Both the position numbers and the translations under genes were made by a program. The notes under the pieces were generated by a model, which was not told where the DNA came from, made no database searches, and was given only the letters and a program-made list of their open reading frames with translations. Positions 8,617 to 16,814 of a DNA stretch of 44,928 nucleotides are shown one piece after another. Every line of letters begins with the position of its first letter. Position 1 is the first letter of the stretch. This DNA comes from Hyphomicrobiales bacterium. Its GTDB lineage: Bacteria; Pseudomonadota; Alphaproteobacteria; Rhizobiales; Rhizobiaceae. The stretch lies in NCBI GenBank assembly GCA_002400845.2, contig NVRK02000130.1, positions 1 through 44,928 of the forward strand, written 5' to 3'.

Positions 8617-10098
8617 ATGACCGATCTAACAAAACTCACCATTGCCCAAGCAAAAGCAAAGCTAGATGCAAAAGAAATTACATCTGTAGAGCTAACCGAT
8701 GCTTATCTTTCAAACATCGAAGCGGCTAATGGCGAATTAAATGCCTATGTAAGCGTAACCGCTGACAAAGCACGTAGCATGGCAAAGGCATCTGATGAGC
8801 GCCGCGCTTCTGGTACGATTGGCGATTTAGAAGGCATTCCGCTGGGCATTAAAGATTTATTCGCGACGCAAGACGACCACATGCAAGCAGCAAGTCATAT
8901 TCTTGATGATTTTAAACCGCGTTACGAATCCACTGTTACATCAAACCTTTGGGCCGCTGGTGCGGTGCAATTGGGTAAGCTAAACATGGACGAATTTGCC
9001 ATGGGTTCTTCAAACGAAAATTCATATTACGGTCCTGTTAAAAATCCTTGGAAAGCGCAAGGATCAGACAAAGCGCTGGTTCCTGGTGGTTCATCGGGTG
9101 GTTCATCTGCCGCTGTAGCAAGCATGCTATGCGCTGGTGCAACTGCAACAGATACAGGCGGTTCTATTCGCCAACCTGCCGCCTTTACTGGCACAGTGGG
9201 CATTAAACCAACATACGGGCGTTGCTCACGCTGGGGCGTTGCCGCTTATGCGTCTTCACTAGACCAAGCAGGCTCTATCAACCGCGATGTGCGTGATGCG
9301 GCTATCATGCTAAAAACAATGGCATCAGTTGATCTTAAAGACACCACGTCGGTTGACCTACCAGTGCCTAATTATGAGGCCGCAATTGGCAAAAGCATGA
9401 AGGGCATGAAAATTGGTATTCCAAAAGAATACCGTGTTGAAGGCATGTCTAAAGAAATTGAAGACCTTTGGCAAAAAGGCATCGATTGGTACAAAGCGGC
9501 AGGGGCAGAGATTGTTGAAATTTCATTGCCACATACAAAATATGCATTGCCAGCTTATTATATCGTTGCGCCAGCAGAAGCCTCTTCTAACCTAGCGCGC
9601 TATGATGGTGTGCGTTACGGCCTTCGCGTTAATGGCGATAACATTGAAGACATGTACAAAAAAACCAGAGCCGCTGGTTTTGGCGATGAGGTTAAACTGC
9701 GCATCATGGTGGGCACTTATGTGCTTTCCGCTGGTTATTACGATGCTTATTATATCAAAGCGCAAAAAGTACGCACCTTAATCAAAAAAGATTTCGAAGA
9801 TGTGTTTGCGCAAGGCATAGATGTTATTCTAACGCCAACAACGCCTTCATCTGCGTTTGAAATTGGCGATAAAGAAATGGCCTCTGATCCAGTAAAAATG
9901 TATCTAAACGACATTTTTACGGTAACGGTAAACATGGCTGGATTGCCGGGGCTGTCTGTTCCTGCTGGGCTAGATAGCAAAGGCTTACCATTGGGTCTTC
10001 AATTAATCGGCAAGCCGTTTGAAGAAGAAACACTCTTCCAAGCAGGCCACGTAATCGAAGAAGCCGCAGGACGCTTTGAGGCTAAAAAGTGGTGGTAG
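8617..10098 (+). CDS. gatA: Aspartyl/glutamyl-tRNA amidotransferase subunit A
   Basis: GatA is the amidase subunit that releases ammonia from glutamine for the transamidation carried out at GatB. The 493 residues show the amidase signature with the Ser-cisSer-Lys triad: K79 in GIKDLF, the [11 protein letters not shown] loop (156-166) with the cis-Ser, and the nucleophile S183 in [11 protein letters not shown]. The second half carries the family's glutamine-binding region. Length is normal. It follows gatC in the same transcript and is closed by a good terminator. Confidence 0.97.
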   Translation: MTDLTKLTIAQAKAKLDAKEITSVELTDAYLSNIEAANGELNAYVSVTADKARSMAKASDERRASGTIGDLEGIPLGIKDLFATQDDHMQAASHILDDFKPRYESTVTSNLWAAGAVQLGKLNMDEFAMGSSNENSYYGPVKNPWKAQGSDKALVPGGSSGGSSAAVASMLCAGATATDTGGSIRQPAAFTGTVGIKPTYGRCSRWGVAAYASSLDQAGSINRDVRDAAIMLKTMASVDLKDTTSVDLPVPNYEAAIGKSMKGMKIGIPKEYRVEGMSKEIEDLWQKGIDWYKAAGAEIVEISLPHTKYALPAYYIVAPAEASSNLARYDGVRYGLRVNGDNIEDMYKKTRAAGFGDEVKLRIMVGTYVLSAGYYDAYYIKAQKVRTLIKKDFEDVFAQGIDVILTPTTPSSAFEIGDKEMASDPVKMYLNDIFTVTVNMAGLPGLSVPAGLDSKGLPLGLQLIGKPFEEETLFQAGHVIEEAAGRFEAKKWW

Positions 10099-10104
10099 AT
10101 TTTT

Positions 10105-10131
10105 AAAAAGCGCTTTATAAGGGTGCTTTTT
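10105..10131 (+). terminator. Intrinsic terminator after gatCA
   Basis: AAAAAGC (10105-10111) pairs with GCTTTTT (10125-10131), and G:T and C:G pairs extend the stem into the loop. The 3' arm supplies the T-run. It starts seven bases after the gatA stop. Confidence 0.75.
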
Positions 10132-10145
10132 GAAAGTTATTTTAA

Positions 10146-10727
10146 GTGGATCAACACGACGATAGGCACAAGCCTAAGTATAAATATCAGAAAACTGAAG
10201 ATGGGTTCGAAGTTTTAATTCCTCATAAGATGTTCATCTGGCACGTCATTCTTTGTACTCTAAACGCTATTTTTGTATCAATTATCTTTCCAATCATATT
10301 CTCGATGATTTATTTTGATGGGCTACAAGGTAAAAAAATTCTCTTTTTCTTTATCTATTTACCACTTGCGTATTATACATTTGCTTATCTAATTTGGAAC
10401 TTATTGGGTGGCGAAGTGGTGACAATTGGCAAGACGCACATAACACTACAAAGAGTTTTAATATGGCGCTTTAAAACAAGACGATTTCTTATTTCAGACA
10501 TAGAAAATATGAAAGTAGAACTTCATATTTATGGTCCATTTATCAAGTTAATACCTAGTATGAGAACTCGAATATTTGGCAAACAGTCTATGCGCTTTGA
10601 GCATAATTCAAAAATCATCCGCTTTGGCAGAGGCTTGAGCGAAGAAGATACAACTGCCTTGCTCGTTCTACTTAAAACTGAATTAGACAGGCCAATAATT
10701 AAATCTAAAAAACGGCAACTCAATTAG
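10146..10727 (+). CDS. Hypothetical membrane protein with two transmembrane helices
   Basis: This encodes 193 residues from a GTG start at 10146. The sequence has a charged N-terminus (1-28), two hydrophobic helices (about 30-55 and 63-86), then about 100 mostly hydrophilic residues with alternating strands rich in Arg and Lys. That outline, two membrane helices followed by a beta-rich cytoplasmic domain, recalls PH-like membrane proteins, but no specific motif confirms it. It begins 15 bases after the gatCA terminator, so it needs its own promoter or read-through. It is the first of several accessory genes between gatA and gatB. I do not recognise the family. Confidence 0.7.
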   Translation: MDQHDDRHKPKYKYQKTEDGFEVLIPHKMFIWHVILCTLNAIFVSIIFPIIFSMIYFDGLQGKKILFFFIYLPLAYYTFAYLIWNLLGGEVVTIGKTHITLQRVLIWRFKTRRFLISDIENMKVELHIYGPFIKLIPSMRTRIFGKQSMRFEHNSKIIRFGRGLSEEDTTALLVLLKTELDRPIIKSKKRQLN

Positions 10728-10769
10728 CCACCGCTTTTTAATGTTCTTATTTATACTGACAAGCGCGCC

Positions 10770-11369
10770 CTAAAGTGCTGCAATTTGTTCGTGAACTGCT
10801 TTCAGTTTGGCTTCTTCGCCAGCCAAAAGTTGATCTGCTATAATAAATTCAACATCTTCAATGCCAATAAATTCAAGAACTTGCTTCATATATCCTGTAG
10901 CATAATCTACTTCACTGTTAGATTGCGTACCACCTGACGTGATGACAACATAAGCTTTTTTGCCAGTCATAAGGCCAACAGGACCCGTATCTATAAATTT
11001 GAATGTTAAGTTCGATCTTGCAATTTGGTCGAACCATGCTTTGAGCGGGGCAGGGATACCAAAATTATAAATTGGCACGCCAATGACTAAAGTATCAGCG
11101 GTGATAATTTCTTCTACCAGTGCATCTGAATAGCTAAGTTTGTTAATTTGTATTTCACTTCTGGCTTCTTTTTGAGTGAAGTTTCCAGAAACCCAAGTTT
11201 CATCTATAAATTCAATGCCCTTTATTACATCTCGGTCTACGACAGGTATGTTTTCGTTATTTGAAGTTAGTTTTTCTATCAACTCATCTACAATTCCTCT
11301 GGAAATAGATCCTTCATAGCGTGCGCTTGAATTAATTTTGAGTATGTTTCGTGGTGTTTTATTTGACAT
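10770..11369 (-). CDS. azoR: FMN-dependent NADH-azoreductase family flavodoxin-fold oxidoreductase
   Basis: AzoR-type enzymes are FMN-binding NAD(P)H quinone/azo reductases in the cytoplasm; two-electron quinone reduction is the likely physiological role. The 199-residue protein has the flavodoxin fold: LKINSSARYEGSISRGIV near the N-terminus binds the FMN phosphate, and PIYNFGIPAPLKAWFDQIAR and the ITSGGTQ segment also match the family. ATG 11369 is chosen because GGA lies seven bases before it; the longer in-frame alternative lacks this. It is divergent from a TetR-family regulator, and a candidate operator sits in the 77-base space between them. Confidence 0.9.
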   Translation of the reverse strand: MSNKTPRNILKINSSARYEGSISRGIVDELIEKLTSNNENIPVVDRDVIKGIEFIDETWVSGNFTQKEARSEIQINKLSYSDALVEEIITADTLVIGVPIYNFGIPAPLKAWFDQIARSNLTFKFIDTGPVGLMTGKKAYVVITSGGTQSNSEVDYATGYMKQVLEFIGIEDVEFIIADQLLAGEEAKLKAVHEQIAAL

Positions 11370-11391
11370 TTTAGTTCCATTCGTTATTTTG

Positions 11392-11403
11392 TACCGATCA
11401 GTA
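11392..11403. promoter_or_regulatory. Candidate TetR-family operator between azoR and tetR
   Basis: TACCGATCAGTA is a 12-base palindrome with one mismatched pair, centred on GATC, midway between the divergent azoR and tetR start codons. Size, symmetry and placement fit an operator for the adjacent regulator. The assignment is inferred from position only. Confidence 0.5.
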
Positions 11404-11446
11404 ATAAATAGATGAAGATTCGCAAACGTCAAGGATTTTGTATTGA

Positions 11447-12049
11447 ATGGTACAAAAAGTTTTAGGTAGACCGAAAAAATTTAATCGCGATGTAGGACTA
11501 GCCGCCGCAATAGAAGTATTCTGGCAAAAGGGGTATAATGGCGCGTCGCTAGATGATTTGACCCAAGCAATGGGAATTAATCGGCCCAGTCTTTATGCCA
11601 CCTATGGCAATAAAGAAAAATTGTATTTAGAAGCGTTATCCGAATATGGAAAAATATTTGGTAGTGCGCAATTGGCAGTATTTGAATCAGCCAAGGATCC
11701 CAAAAGCGCTGTTCAAGCGTATTTTTATGAAATTCTAAAAAGCCAAACTCGTTTGGGCGATTGTGCACAAGGATGCTTAATGTCCTCATGCGCCGCTACA
11801 ACGGTTGAAGAAGTTGAAGGGGTATCTGAAATTTTGACGAATGGGGCTGAATTACTTATAAGCACTGTAGAAAAGCGTTTTGATGAATTTAAAAACACTA
11901 AACAATTGCCATCTGATTTTCCATCCAAAGCAAAAGCAAAATTAATTCTAGACATCCTACAGGGCTTTGCTTATCGCAGTAGAATTGGCATAGATCGTCA
12001 AATATTGTTGGATGATATCGATGAAAAAGTAATCCAAGTGATTACTTAG
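11447..12049 (+). CDS. TetR/AcrR family transcriptional regulator
   Basis: This 200-residue protein begins with a TetR-type helix-turn-helix domain (about 8-55): the region GASLDDLTQAMGINRPSLYATYGNKEKLY contains both the HTH and the aromatic residues typical of the family. The remaining helices form the ligand-binding and dimer domain, in which several Cys residues (GDCAQGCLMSSCA, around residue 104) could sense thiol-reactive compounds. It is divergent from azoR and most likely represses it, responding to a quinone or azo compound. The ligand is unknown. Confidence 0.9.
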   Translation: MVQKVLGRPKKFNRDVGLAAAIEVFWQKGYNGASLDDLTQAMGINRPSLYATYGNKEKLYLEALSEYGKIFGSAQLAVFESAKDPKSAVQAYFYEILKSQTRLGDCAQGCLMSSCAATTVEEVEGVSEILTNGAELLISTVEKRFDEFKNTKQLPSDFPSKAKAKLILDILQGFAYRSRIGIDRQILLDDIDEKVIQVIT

Positions 12050-12057
12050 CCTTCCAA

Positions 12058-12069
12058 CACATTAATGTG
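12058..12069. promoter_or_regulatory. Perfect 12-base palindrome upstream of merF
   Basis: CACATTAATGTG is self-complementary. It lies nine bases after the tetR stop and 52 bases before the merF-like start codon. It could be an operator for the merF/GDCCVxC pair. It lacks the length and GC content of a terminator. Confidence 0.35.
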
Positions 12070-12121
12070 ATTTCCTCCAATGATTTCAAGGTGCTAAGCT
12101 TTGGTTAAGTGGAGAATTACT

Positions 12122-12343
12122 ATGTCTAAGAATAAAATGTTACGCACAGGTGTCGTTGGTACTTTAATTGCCGCTGTGTGTTGCTTTACGCCGCTTTTGG
12201 TCGTCATTTTGGGTGCGTTGGGATTTAGCGCAGTCATTGGGTATTTAGACTATGTATTGTTGCCAATGCTTGGCGTTTCGATTTTGCTAATTGTGATTTC
12301 TCTTTGGAATAGATGGAAGAACACCAAAAAGGACGCGGCATGA
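12122..12343 (+). CDS. merF: MerF-like mercuric ion transport protein lacking the C-terminal Cys pair
   Basis: MerF carries Hg(II) across the inner membrane using vicinal cysteine pairs. The 73-residue protein has two membrane helices (about 9-32 and 38-62) with the MerF signature VCCFTPLLVV, its Cys pair at 20-21, then GYLDYVLLP between the helices. Classical MerF, as I recall it, has a second Cys pair near its C-terminus; this protein ends in KKDAA and lacks it. ATG 12122 has GGAG upstream. Its stop overlaps the next start (ATGA), so the two are translationally coupled. No merR, merA or merP is visible in the window, so mercury may not be the true substrate. Confidence 0.82.
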   Translation: MSKNKMLRTGVVGTLIAAVCCFTPLLVVILGALGFSAVIGYLDYVLLPMLGVSILLIVISLWNRWKNTKKDAA

Positions 12344-12552
12344 CCATTCCTCAGTCTACCATTACCTGTCCAAAATGCAGTCACGCTGAAACGGAGACCA
12401 TGCCAACGGACGCATGTCAGTGGTTTTATGATTGCAAAGGGTGTGGAGAATTGCTCAAACCCATAAAGGGCGATTGTTGCGTTTACTGTTCATATGGATC
12501 CGTTGCATGTCCACCAATCCAAGAAGGCCGTAAGGATGCTTGTTGCGCGTAA
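12340..12552 (+). CDS. GDCCVxC domain protein (Cys form of a selenoprotein-related family)
   Basis: This 70-residue protein has 11 cysteines: CPKC (10-13), C26, CKGC (32-35), the family motif GDCCVYCSYG (44-53), C57 and a terminal CC (68-69). Proteins with GDCCVxC form a family of unknown function in which one Cys is selenocysteine in some members; here all positions are Cys, and no in-frame TGA interrupts the gene. The paired cysteines suggest metal binding or thiol exchange. It starts inside the merF-like stop (ATGA overlap), which points to a joint role in metal or metalloid handling. It ends in DACCA, resembling the Cys-pair tail that the upstream MerF lacks. Confidence 0.82.
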   Translation: MTIPQSTITCPKCSHAETETMPTDACQWFYDCKGCGELLKPIKGDCCVYCSYGSVACPPIQEGRKDACCA

Positions 12553-12606
12553 TTTATGCATTTAAAGCATTGCATTACCCACCAACTGATATGCATTAAC
12601 GAGGAA

Positions 12607-12629
12607 GGCAGGAAATTAACTTTCCTGCC
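12607..12629. terminator. Hairpin between convergent GDCCVxC and secreted-protein genes
   Basis: GGCAGGAAA (12607-12615) and TTTCCTGCC (12621-12629) form a perfect 9-bp stem with a five-base loop. The loop holds the stop codon of the minus-strand gene. It probably terminates both converging transcripts, though neither side has a strong T-run. Confidence 0.5.
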
Positions 12630-12954
12630 CAGTTCTGATTTTCTCATCGACTTTTTCGAAGTTATGACCAGCCGCCATAATGCAGGTTGCACCAGCTGTG
12701 TTGGTCATCATCAAGGTCCATGTACCTTTTTCAGACACAAATATTTCGTATGCCTGTGTATTGGATGCTGATAATCCTACCGCAAAGCGGCCTTCGGCAT
12801 AAACCGTTTCAAGTACTTTAATAATAGCTTTTCGTGGTCCACATTTTGCACTTGCCTGAGCAGATGAAAATGGAACTGCGATAAGTGCCGCAGAAAGTGT
12901 AGCCATCGCGATACCGCCAAGGGCTAATGATTTGATTTTTTGTAATTTTGACAT
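12616..12954 (-). CDS. Small secreted protein of a conserved alphaproteobacterial family
   Basis: This encodes 112 residues with a clear signal peptide: a basic N-terminus (KLQKIKS), a hydrophobic core (about 10-28) and a probable cleavage site after AQASA. The mature part of about 75 residues has two Cys residues, CGPRKAIIKVL near its start and ATCIMAAG near its end, likely joined by a disulfide in the periplasm. The central EIFVSEKGTWTLMMT strand pattern resembles a small periplasmic family common in Rhodobacterales and rhizobia; its function is unknown. AGGAG lies seven bases before the ATG. It converges on the GDCCVxC gene. Confidence 0.75.
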   Translation of the reverse strand: MSKLQKIKSLALGGIAMATLSAALIAVPFSSAQASAKCGPRKAIIKVLETVYAEGRFAVGLSASNTQAYEIFVSEKGTWTLMMTNTAGATCIMAAGHNFEKVDEKIRTGQES

Positions 12955-13631
12955 TTTAACTCCTTGCTGCTTGGCGCAGATCCGTCAAAACGATTTGGGA
13001 CGATATGGAGTTAGTAAGAGTTACATTATTTAATCGTCATAGACGGGGTCACCAAAGTTTAGTTTGTAACGCAGATATGTACTCTTCCATGTGGAATAAA
13101 TAACATATCATTGCGCCAAAAGTGTGCTCTCAATTCATTAAGAAACTCTAAAATATAGTATAACGCTAAGTAACGTGTTCCAGCAGGTGTTTGAATTTAT
13201 TATTATATTTCATACCAAATCCGCTAGAGTCCGTATTTTTCCCAGCTTTCAATGAAATGTATAAAAATTATAATCAATGTGTTCTTTTTTTAGTTTTATC
13301 CGCCAAAATTATCAATATTCGGGATGGTTTTTCGTTTTTTTAAGGCTTTTTGTGATGCTCGTAATGAAATATAGCCAATAAAAGTACCGTTTTTTTACAC
13401 TTTTATCCTTTAGATAGGCATGCATTTTTGAACTTTTCTAACATAAATCAGTGCCACTAGGCTTTAGAACGGCTTAGAATTTGAGTAGAAAAGATGCCCC
13501 AAATTTAAATTGCAGCCTAACCGTCTAATTTTCATTGCTAATATGCTTTTAACGGACCGTTTCACTTGACCAAATGTTGCTTTTTCGCCATTACAAGCCA
13601 ATAGATAATTTTCATAAAATTAGAGAACATT
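12955..13631. other. 677-base AT-rich intergenic region upstream of gatB
   Basis: I find no convincing coding frame, tRNA-like fold or intrinsic terminator in this stretch. It contains many T and A runs. A TTGACC at 13566-13571 could be a -35 box for gatB, but no good -10 box follows at the right distance. The length is unusual for this otherwise dense region; a small RNA or a decayed gene remains possible. Confidence 0.5.
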
Positions 13632-15134
13632 ATGACCGAACTTGTTGATACACGTACCCCAGAACCAAAACGCTTTATTGCTGGCGCCACTGGCGATTGG
13701 GAAGTGATAATTGGGCTAGAAGTTCATGCGCAAGTATCGTCTGATGCTAAATTATTTTCTGGCGCTTCTACCGAATTTGGTTGTGAGCCAAATAGCAATG
13801 TCTCATTGGTCGATGCGGCTATGCCAGGCATGTTGCCAGTGATTAACGAAGAATGTGTTTCAAAAGCTGTTCGCACAGGCTTGGGCTTAAAAGCAGAAAT
13901 TCATAAACGTTCGGTTTTTGATCGTAAGAACTATTTCTACCCAGATTTGCCGCAAGGCTACCAAATCTCACAATTTAAAGATCCTATTGTGGGTGAGGGC
14001 ACCATCTACATTTCTGTGGGGCCAGACAAGCAAGGCAATTACGAAGATGTAGAAATTGGCGTTGAACGATTGCACTTGGAACAAGATGCTGGCAAGTCAA
14101 TTCACGATCTGCACCCCTCTATGAGTTTTGTAGATTTAAACCGTACGGGTGTTGCCCTGATGGAAATCGTTTCTAAGCCAGACATGCGCTCTGCTGATGA
14201 AGCTAAAGCTTATGTAACTAAATTACGGACTATCTTGCGTTATCTTGGAACGTGCGATGGCAATATGGAGCAGGGCTCTATGCGCGCCGATGTGAACGTA
14301 TCTGTTCGCAAACCTGGCGGTGAATTTGGTACACGTTGCGAAATTAAAAACGTCAACTCAATCAAAGCTGTTGGTCAGTCGATTGACTATGAAGCGCGTC
14401 GTCAAATTGCGATCATCGAAGACGGTGGCACAATCGATCAAGAAACTAGATTGTTTGATGCGGCAAAAAGTGAAACACGTTCTATGCGCTCTAAAGAAGA
14501 CGCGCATGACTATCGTTATTTCCCCGATCCAGATTTATTGCCGCTTGAATTTGACCAAGCTTATATTGATGCAATTGCAGCAACAATTCCAGAATTACCA
14601 GATGATAAAAAAGAGCGTCTTATGAAAGACGTTGGCTTATCTGCTTATGATGCCTCAATTTTGGTTTCAGAAAAAGCGATCGCCGATTATTTTGAATTGG
14701 TAGCTAAAGGGCGTGACGGTAAAATATCAGCCAACTGGGTAATCAATAACTTTATGGGCAAGATTAATGAAGCTGGTTTGGAGATTGAAAACTCTCCAAT
14801 TAGCGCTGACCAATTAGGCGGCATTGTTGATCTTATCAAATCGGGCGATATTTCAAACCAAATCGCGAAAGAGCTGTTTGATATCGTTTGGAGCGAAGCG
14901 GGTGCAGACCCTGCTAAAATCGTTGAAGAACGCGGCATGAAGCAAGTAACTGACACTGGCGCTATTGAAGCGGTTGTAGATGAGGTTATGGCTGGCAATC
15001 CAGATCAAGTGGAAAAAGCCAAACAAAATCCAAAACTTGCTGGTTGGTTTGTTGGTCAAGTTATGAAGCAATCTGGCGGCAAGGCAAACCCTGGCGCGGT
15101 TCAGAAAATTGTTAAAGCAAAGCTTGGATTATAA
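13632..15134 (+). CDS. gatB: Aspartyl/glutamyl-tRNA amidotransferase subunit B
   Basis: GatB binds the mischarged tRNA and holds the kinase/transamidase active site of GatCAB. The 500-residue protein shows IGLEVHAQV near residue 26, the [18 protein letters not shown] signature around 97-115 and, after [18 protein letters not shown], the helical and YqeY-like tail domains that bind the tRNA elbow. The tail ends with [15 protein letters not shown]. Length is normal for the family. It is separated from gatCA by accessory genes and by a long spacer, so it is probably transcribed separately. Confidence 0.97.
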   Translation: MTELVDTRTPEPKRFIAGATGDWEVIIGLEVHAQVSSDAKLFSGASTEFGCEPNSNVSLVDAAMPGMLPVINEECVSKAVRTGLGLKAEIHKRSVFDRKNYFYPDLPQGYQISQFKDPIVGEGTIYISVGPDKQGNYEDVEIGVERLHLEQDAGKSIHDLHPSMSFVDLNRTGVALMEIVSKPDMRSADEAKAYVTKLRTILRYLGTCDGNMEQGSMRADVNVSVRKPGGEFGTRCEIKNVNSIKAVGQSIDYEARRQIAIIEDGGTIDQETRLFDAAKSETRSMRSKEDAHDYRYFPDPDLLPLEFDQAYIDAIAATIPELPDDKKERLMKDVGLSAYDASILVSEKAIADYFELVAKGRDGKISANWVINNFMGKINEAGLEIENSPISADQLGGIVDLIKSGDISNQIAKELFDIVWSEAGADPAKIVEERGMKQVTDTGAIEAVVDEVMAGNPDQVEKAKQNPKLAGWFVGQVMKQSGGKANPGAVQKIVKAKLGL

Positions 15135-15155
15135 AAACCTAAGATTATAAAAAGA

Positions 15156-15184
15156 AGGTGTTGAGGTGTTTGATCTCAATACCT
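15156..15184 (+). promoter_or_regulatory. Stem-loop between gatB and the first acetyltransferase
   Basis: AGGTGTTGAG (15156-15165) pairs with CTCAATACCT (15175-15184) with one G:T pair and a nine-base loop. It ends ten bases before the GNAT start codon and lacks a T-run. It could attenuate read-through from gatB or limit translation of the next gene. Confidence 0.45.
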
Positions 15185-15194
15185 ATATTAAAGC

Positions 15195-15689
15195 ATGACC
15201 ACAATTAGACCCACTCAAATTACAGATATTTCAGCTGTTATAGAACTCATCAACGATAGTTGGTCGCGCACATACGACCCTTTAATTGGAAAAGAAGCAA
15301 GGCTTGCGATCACTGATAAAAAGCATGTGCCAGCTTTGTTTGAAGATGAAATCGATATGCCAATAGGCGAGAGCGTTGTTGCTGTAGATGAAACTGATTC
15401 GATTGTCGGTCATGTAGGCGGATTTGATAAAGGCGAAGTTGGAACTTTTTTTGTCGATCATTTGCATATCAAACCAGAATATTTTGGTAAAGGAATTGCT
15501 TCAAAATTATTAGACAGCTTAAGTGAAGCAATAAGTAACAGGGCACAAAGAATTGAGCTTACGGTTTTACAAGGCAACGAGCGAGCCATTGGTTTTTATA
15601 ACAAGTATGGTTTTAAAGCCGCAACTGGCGAAAATGAAGATGATGGCTTAGACGACACGCCATCAATTCTTTTAAGGTATGAAATTTAA
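15195..15689 (+). CDS. GNAT family N-acetyltransferase
   Basis: This 164-residue protein has the GNAT fold. Beta strands 1-4 occupy the first 90 residues, the acetyl-CoA loop is at FGKGIASKLLD (about 96-106; the usual Q/RxxGxG/A is relaxed to YFGKGIA), and the C-terminal ELTVLQGNERAIGFYNKYGF segment binds CoA and substrate. Substrate cannot be predicted. It is the first of two tandem paralogues; its stop overlaps the next start by one base (TAATG). The two share the N-terminal DSW/DTW..TYD..GK pattern, indicating local duplication. Confidence 0.9.
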   Translation: MTTIRPTQITDISAVIELINDSWSRTYDPLIGKEARLAITDKKHVPALFEDEIDMPIGESVVAVDETDSIVGHVGGFDKGEVGTFFVDHLHIKPEYFGKGIASKLLDSLSEAISNRAQRIELTVLQGNERAIGFYNKYGFKAATGENEDDGLDDTPSILLRYEI

Positions 15690-16195
15690 TGAGCGATACA
15701 GCACCCATATTCATTCGTACAGTTTCTAAGCAAGATTTAGAAACTGTTCAGGTTCTTCTTAAAGACACTTGGCACCACACCTATGATTCCATTCACGGAA
15801 AGCAAAAGGTGAATGAGATGACAGCTCAAATGCATGACCTCGAAGCTTTGCAAGAACGCCGCATTCAGCCTTTATCAGAATTTATTGTTGCTGATACGGG
15901 GTCGAAAATTGTAGGCGTAGCCTTTGCCGCGCAATTGGGAAAAATTGTATTCCTGCATCAGCTATACGTAGCGCCCAGTCACCAGCGCAATGGCGTGGGA
16001 AAAGAGCTGCTTCAAGAATTGTTTTTTTGTTTTGACAGTGCTGAGAAAATGGCTCTTGAAGTCGATGCTAAAAACAAAAATGCAATTGCCTTTTACGAAC
16101 AAAATGAGTTTGTAAAAGCAGGTGAGACGGACAATTGTGCCTCTCCTGATTCTGGCATAAAGGCACTTGTCTTTGAACGTCCTTTACAAGAATAA
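15689..16195 (+). CDS. GNAT family N-acetyltransferase, paralogue of the preceding gene
   Basis: This 168-residue GNAT protein has the acetyl-CoA loop HQRNGVGKELLQE near residue 94-105 and the C-terminal ALEVDAKNKNAIAFYEQNEF segment. Its N-terminal third aligns by eye with the preceding gene (LLKDTWHHTYDSIHGK against LINDSWSRTYDPLIGK), so the pair arose by duplication and then diverged strongly. The start overlaps the preceding stop by one base, implying coupled translation. Substrates are unknown; small-molecule or protein acetylation are both possible. Confidence 0.9.
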   Translation: MSDTAPIFIRTVSKQDLETVQVLLKDTWHHTYDSIHGKQKVNEMTAQMHDLEALQERRIQPLSEFIVADTGSKIVGVAFAAQLGKIVFLHQLYVAPSHQRNGVGKELLQELFFCFDSAEKMALEVDAKNKNAIAFYEQNEFVKAGETDNCASPDSGIKALVFERPLQE

Positions 16196-16263
16196 TATTT
16201 TCTCACAAAATCTTCAGTTTTATGTGAATGATGAATCATATAGACTTGCCTAACTACAATTTA

Positions 16264-16290
16264 TTGACCGCGTTTCTTGGCGCGGTTCAA
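16264..16290 (+). promoter_or_regulatory. GC-rich stem-loop upstream of the DM13 gene
   Basis: TTGACCGCG (16264-16272) pairs with CGCGGTTCAA (16281-16290) with a single bulged base. It ends ten bases before the Shine-Dalgarno GGAGGAG (16301-16307). With no T-run it is either a weak terminator for the GNAT genes or part of the DM13 leader. Confidence 0.4.
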
Positions 16291-16313
16291 TTGTGTAAAT
16301 GGAGGAGAATATT

Positions 16314-16784
16314 ATGTTTCGATTTTTAAAGATCGCTATTCCTGTATTTGTTGTTGGTTTTATTGCCGGCAATGCTTTTTGGTATTTGGCATCGCCCCTT
16401 TGGATAGACAGAGTGGTTTCAGAATCTGCACCAATCTCAGCGCAATCTACTGGACGTTCTGGTATGTTTAAAGATGCAGACTTGGCCCATAAAGGTTCAG
16501 GCAAAGCAGAGATATTAAAAGCTGATGGCATGAATTTACTTCGTTTGAGTGATTTTAAAGTAACAAACGGTCCTGACCTAGAAGTATGGTTGGTAGAGAA
16601 AGCTGATATTGAAAACTCATCTGATGTTAAAGGAAGCAAGTGGTTATCACTTGGTGCATTAAAGGGTAATATTGGCGATCAATCTTACCAAATTCCTGCT
16701 GGTACAGATATATCGAAATATTCCTCGGCGGTGATCTGGTGTGAGCAATTTGGGGTATTATTTGCTTCAGCGTCGCTTAACTAA
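16314..16784 (+). CDS. DM13 domain protein, membrane anchored
   Basis: This encodes 156 residues from ATG 16314, seven bases after a perfect GGAGGAG; an ATG 15 bases upstream overlaps that site and is unlikely. An N-terminal hydrophobic helix (about 6-26) acts as a signal anchor or signal peptide. The rest matches the DM13 domain: a GSGKAEI.. start, NLLRLSDFKVTNGPDLEVWLV in the middle, and the conserved WCEQFGVLFASA end with one Cys. DM13 domains are proposed to take part in redox or electron transfer at the cell surface; the role here is unproven. It probably acts in the periplasm. Confidence 0.85.
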   Translation: MFRFLKIAIPVFVVGFIAGNAFWYLASPLWIDRVVSESAPISAQSTGRSGMFKDADLAHKGSGKAEILKADGMNLLRLSDFKVTNGPDLEVWLVEKADIENSSDVKGSKWLSLGALKGNIGDQSYQIPAGTDISKYSSAVIWCEQFGVLFASASLN

Positions 16785-16814
16785 CAATCAATAAACTAGC
16801 TACTGAAGGACGCA

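Noticed and set aside
12340..12552. Selenocysteine in the GDCCVxC protein
   Set aside because: All motif positions are Cys codons and there is no in-frame TGA before the natural stop.
12556..12771. Plus-strand open frame of 71 codons after the GDCCVxC gene
   Set aside because: It is antisense to the secreted-protein gene, which has a strong ribosome binding site and signal peptide; the Cys content is incidental.
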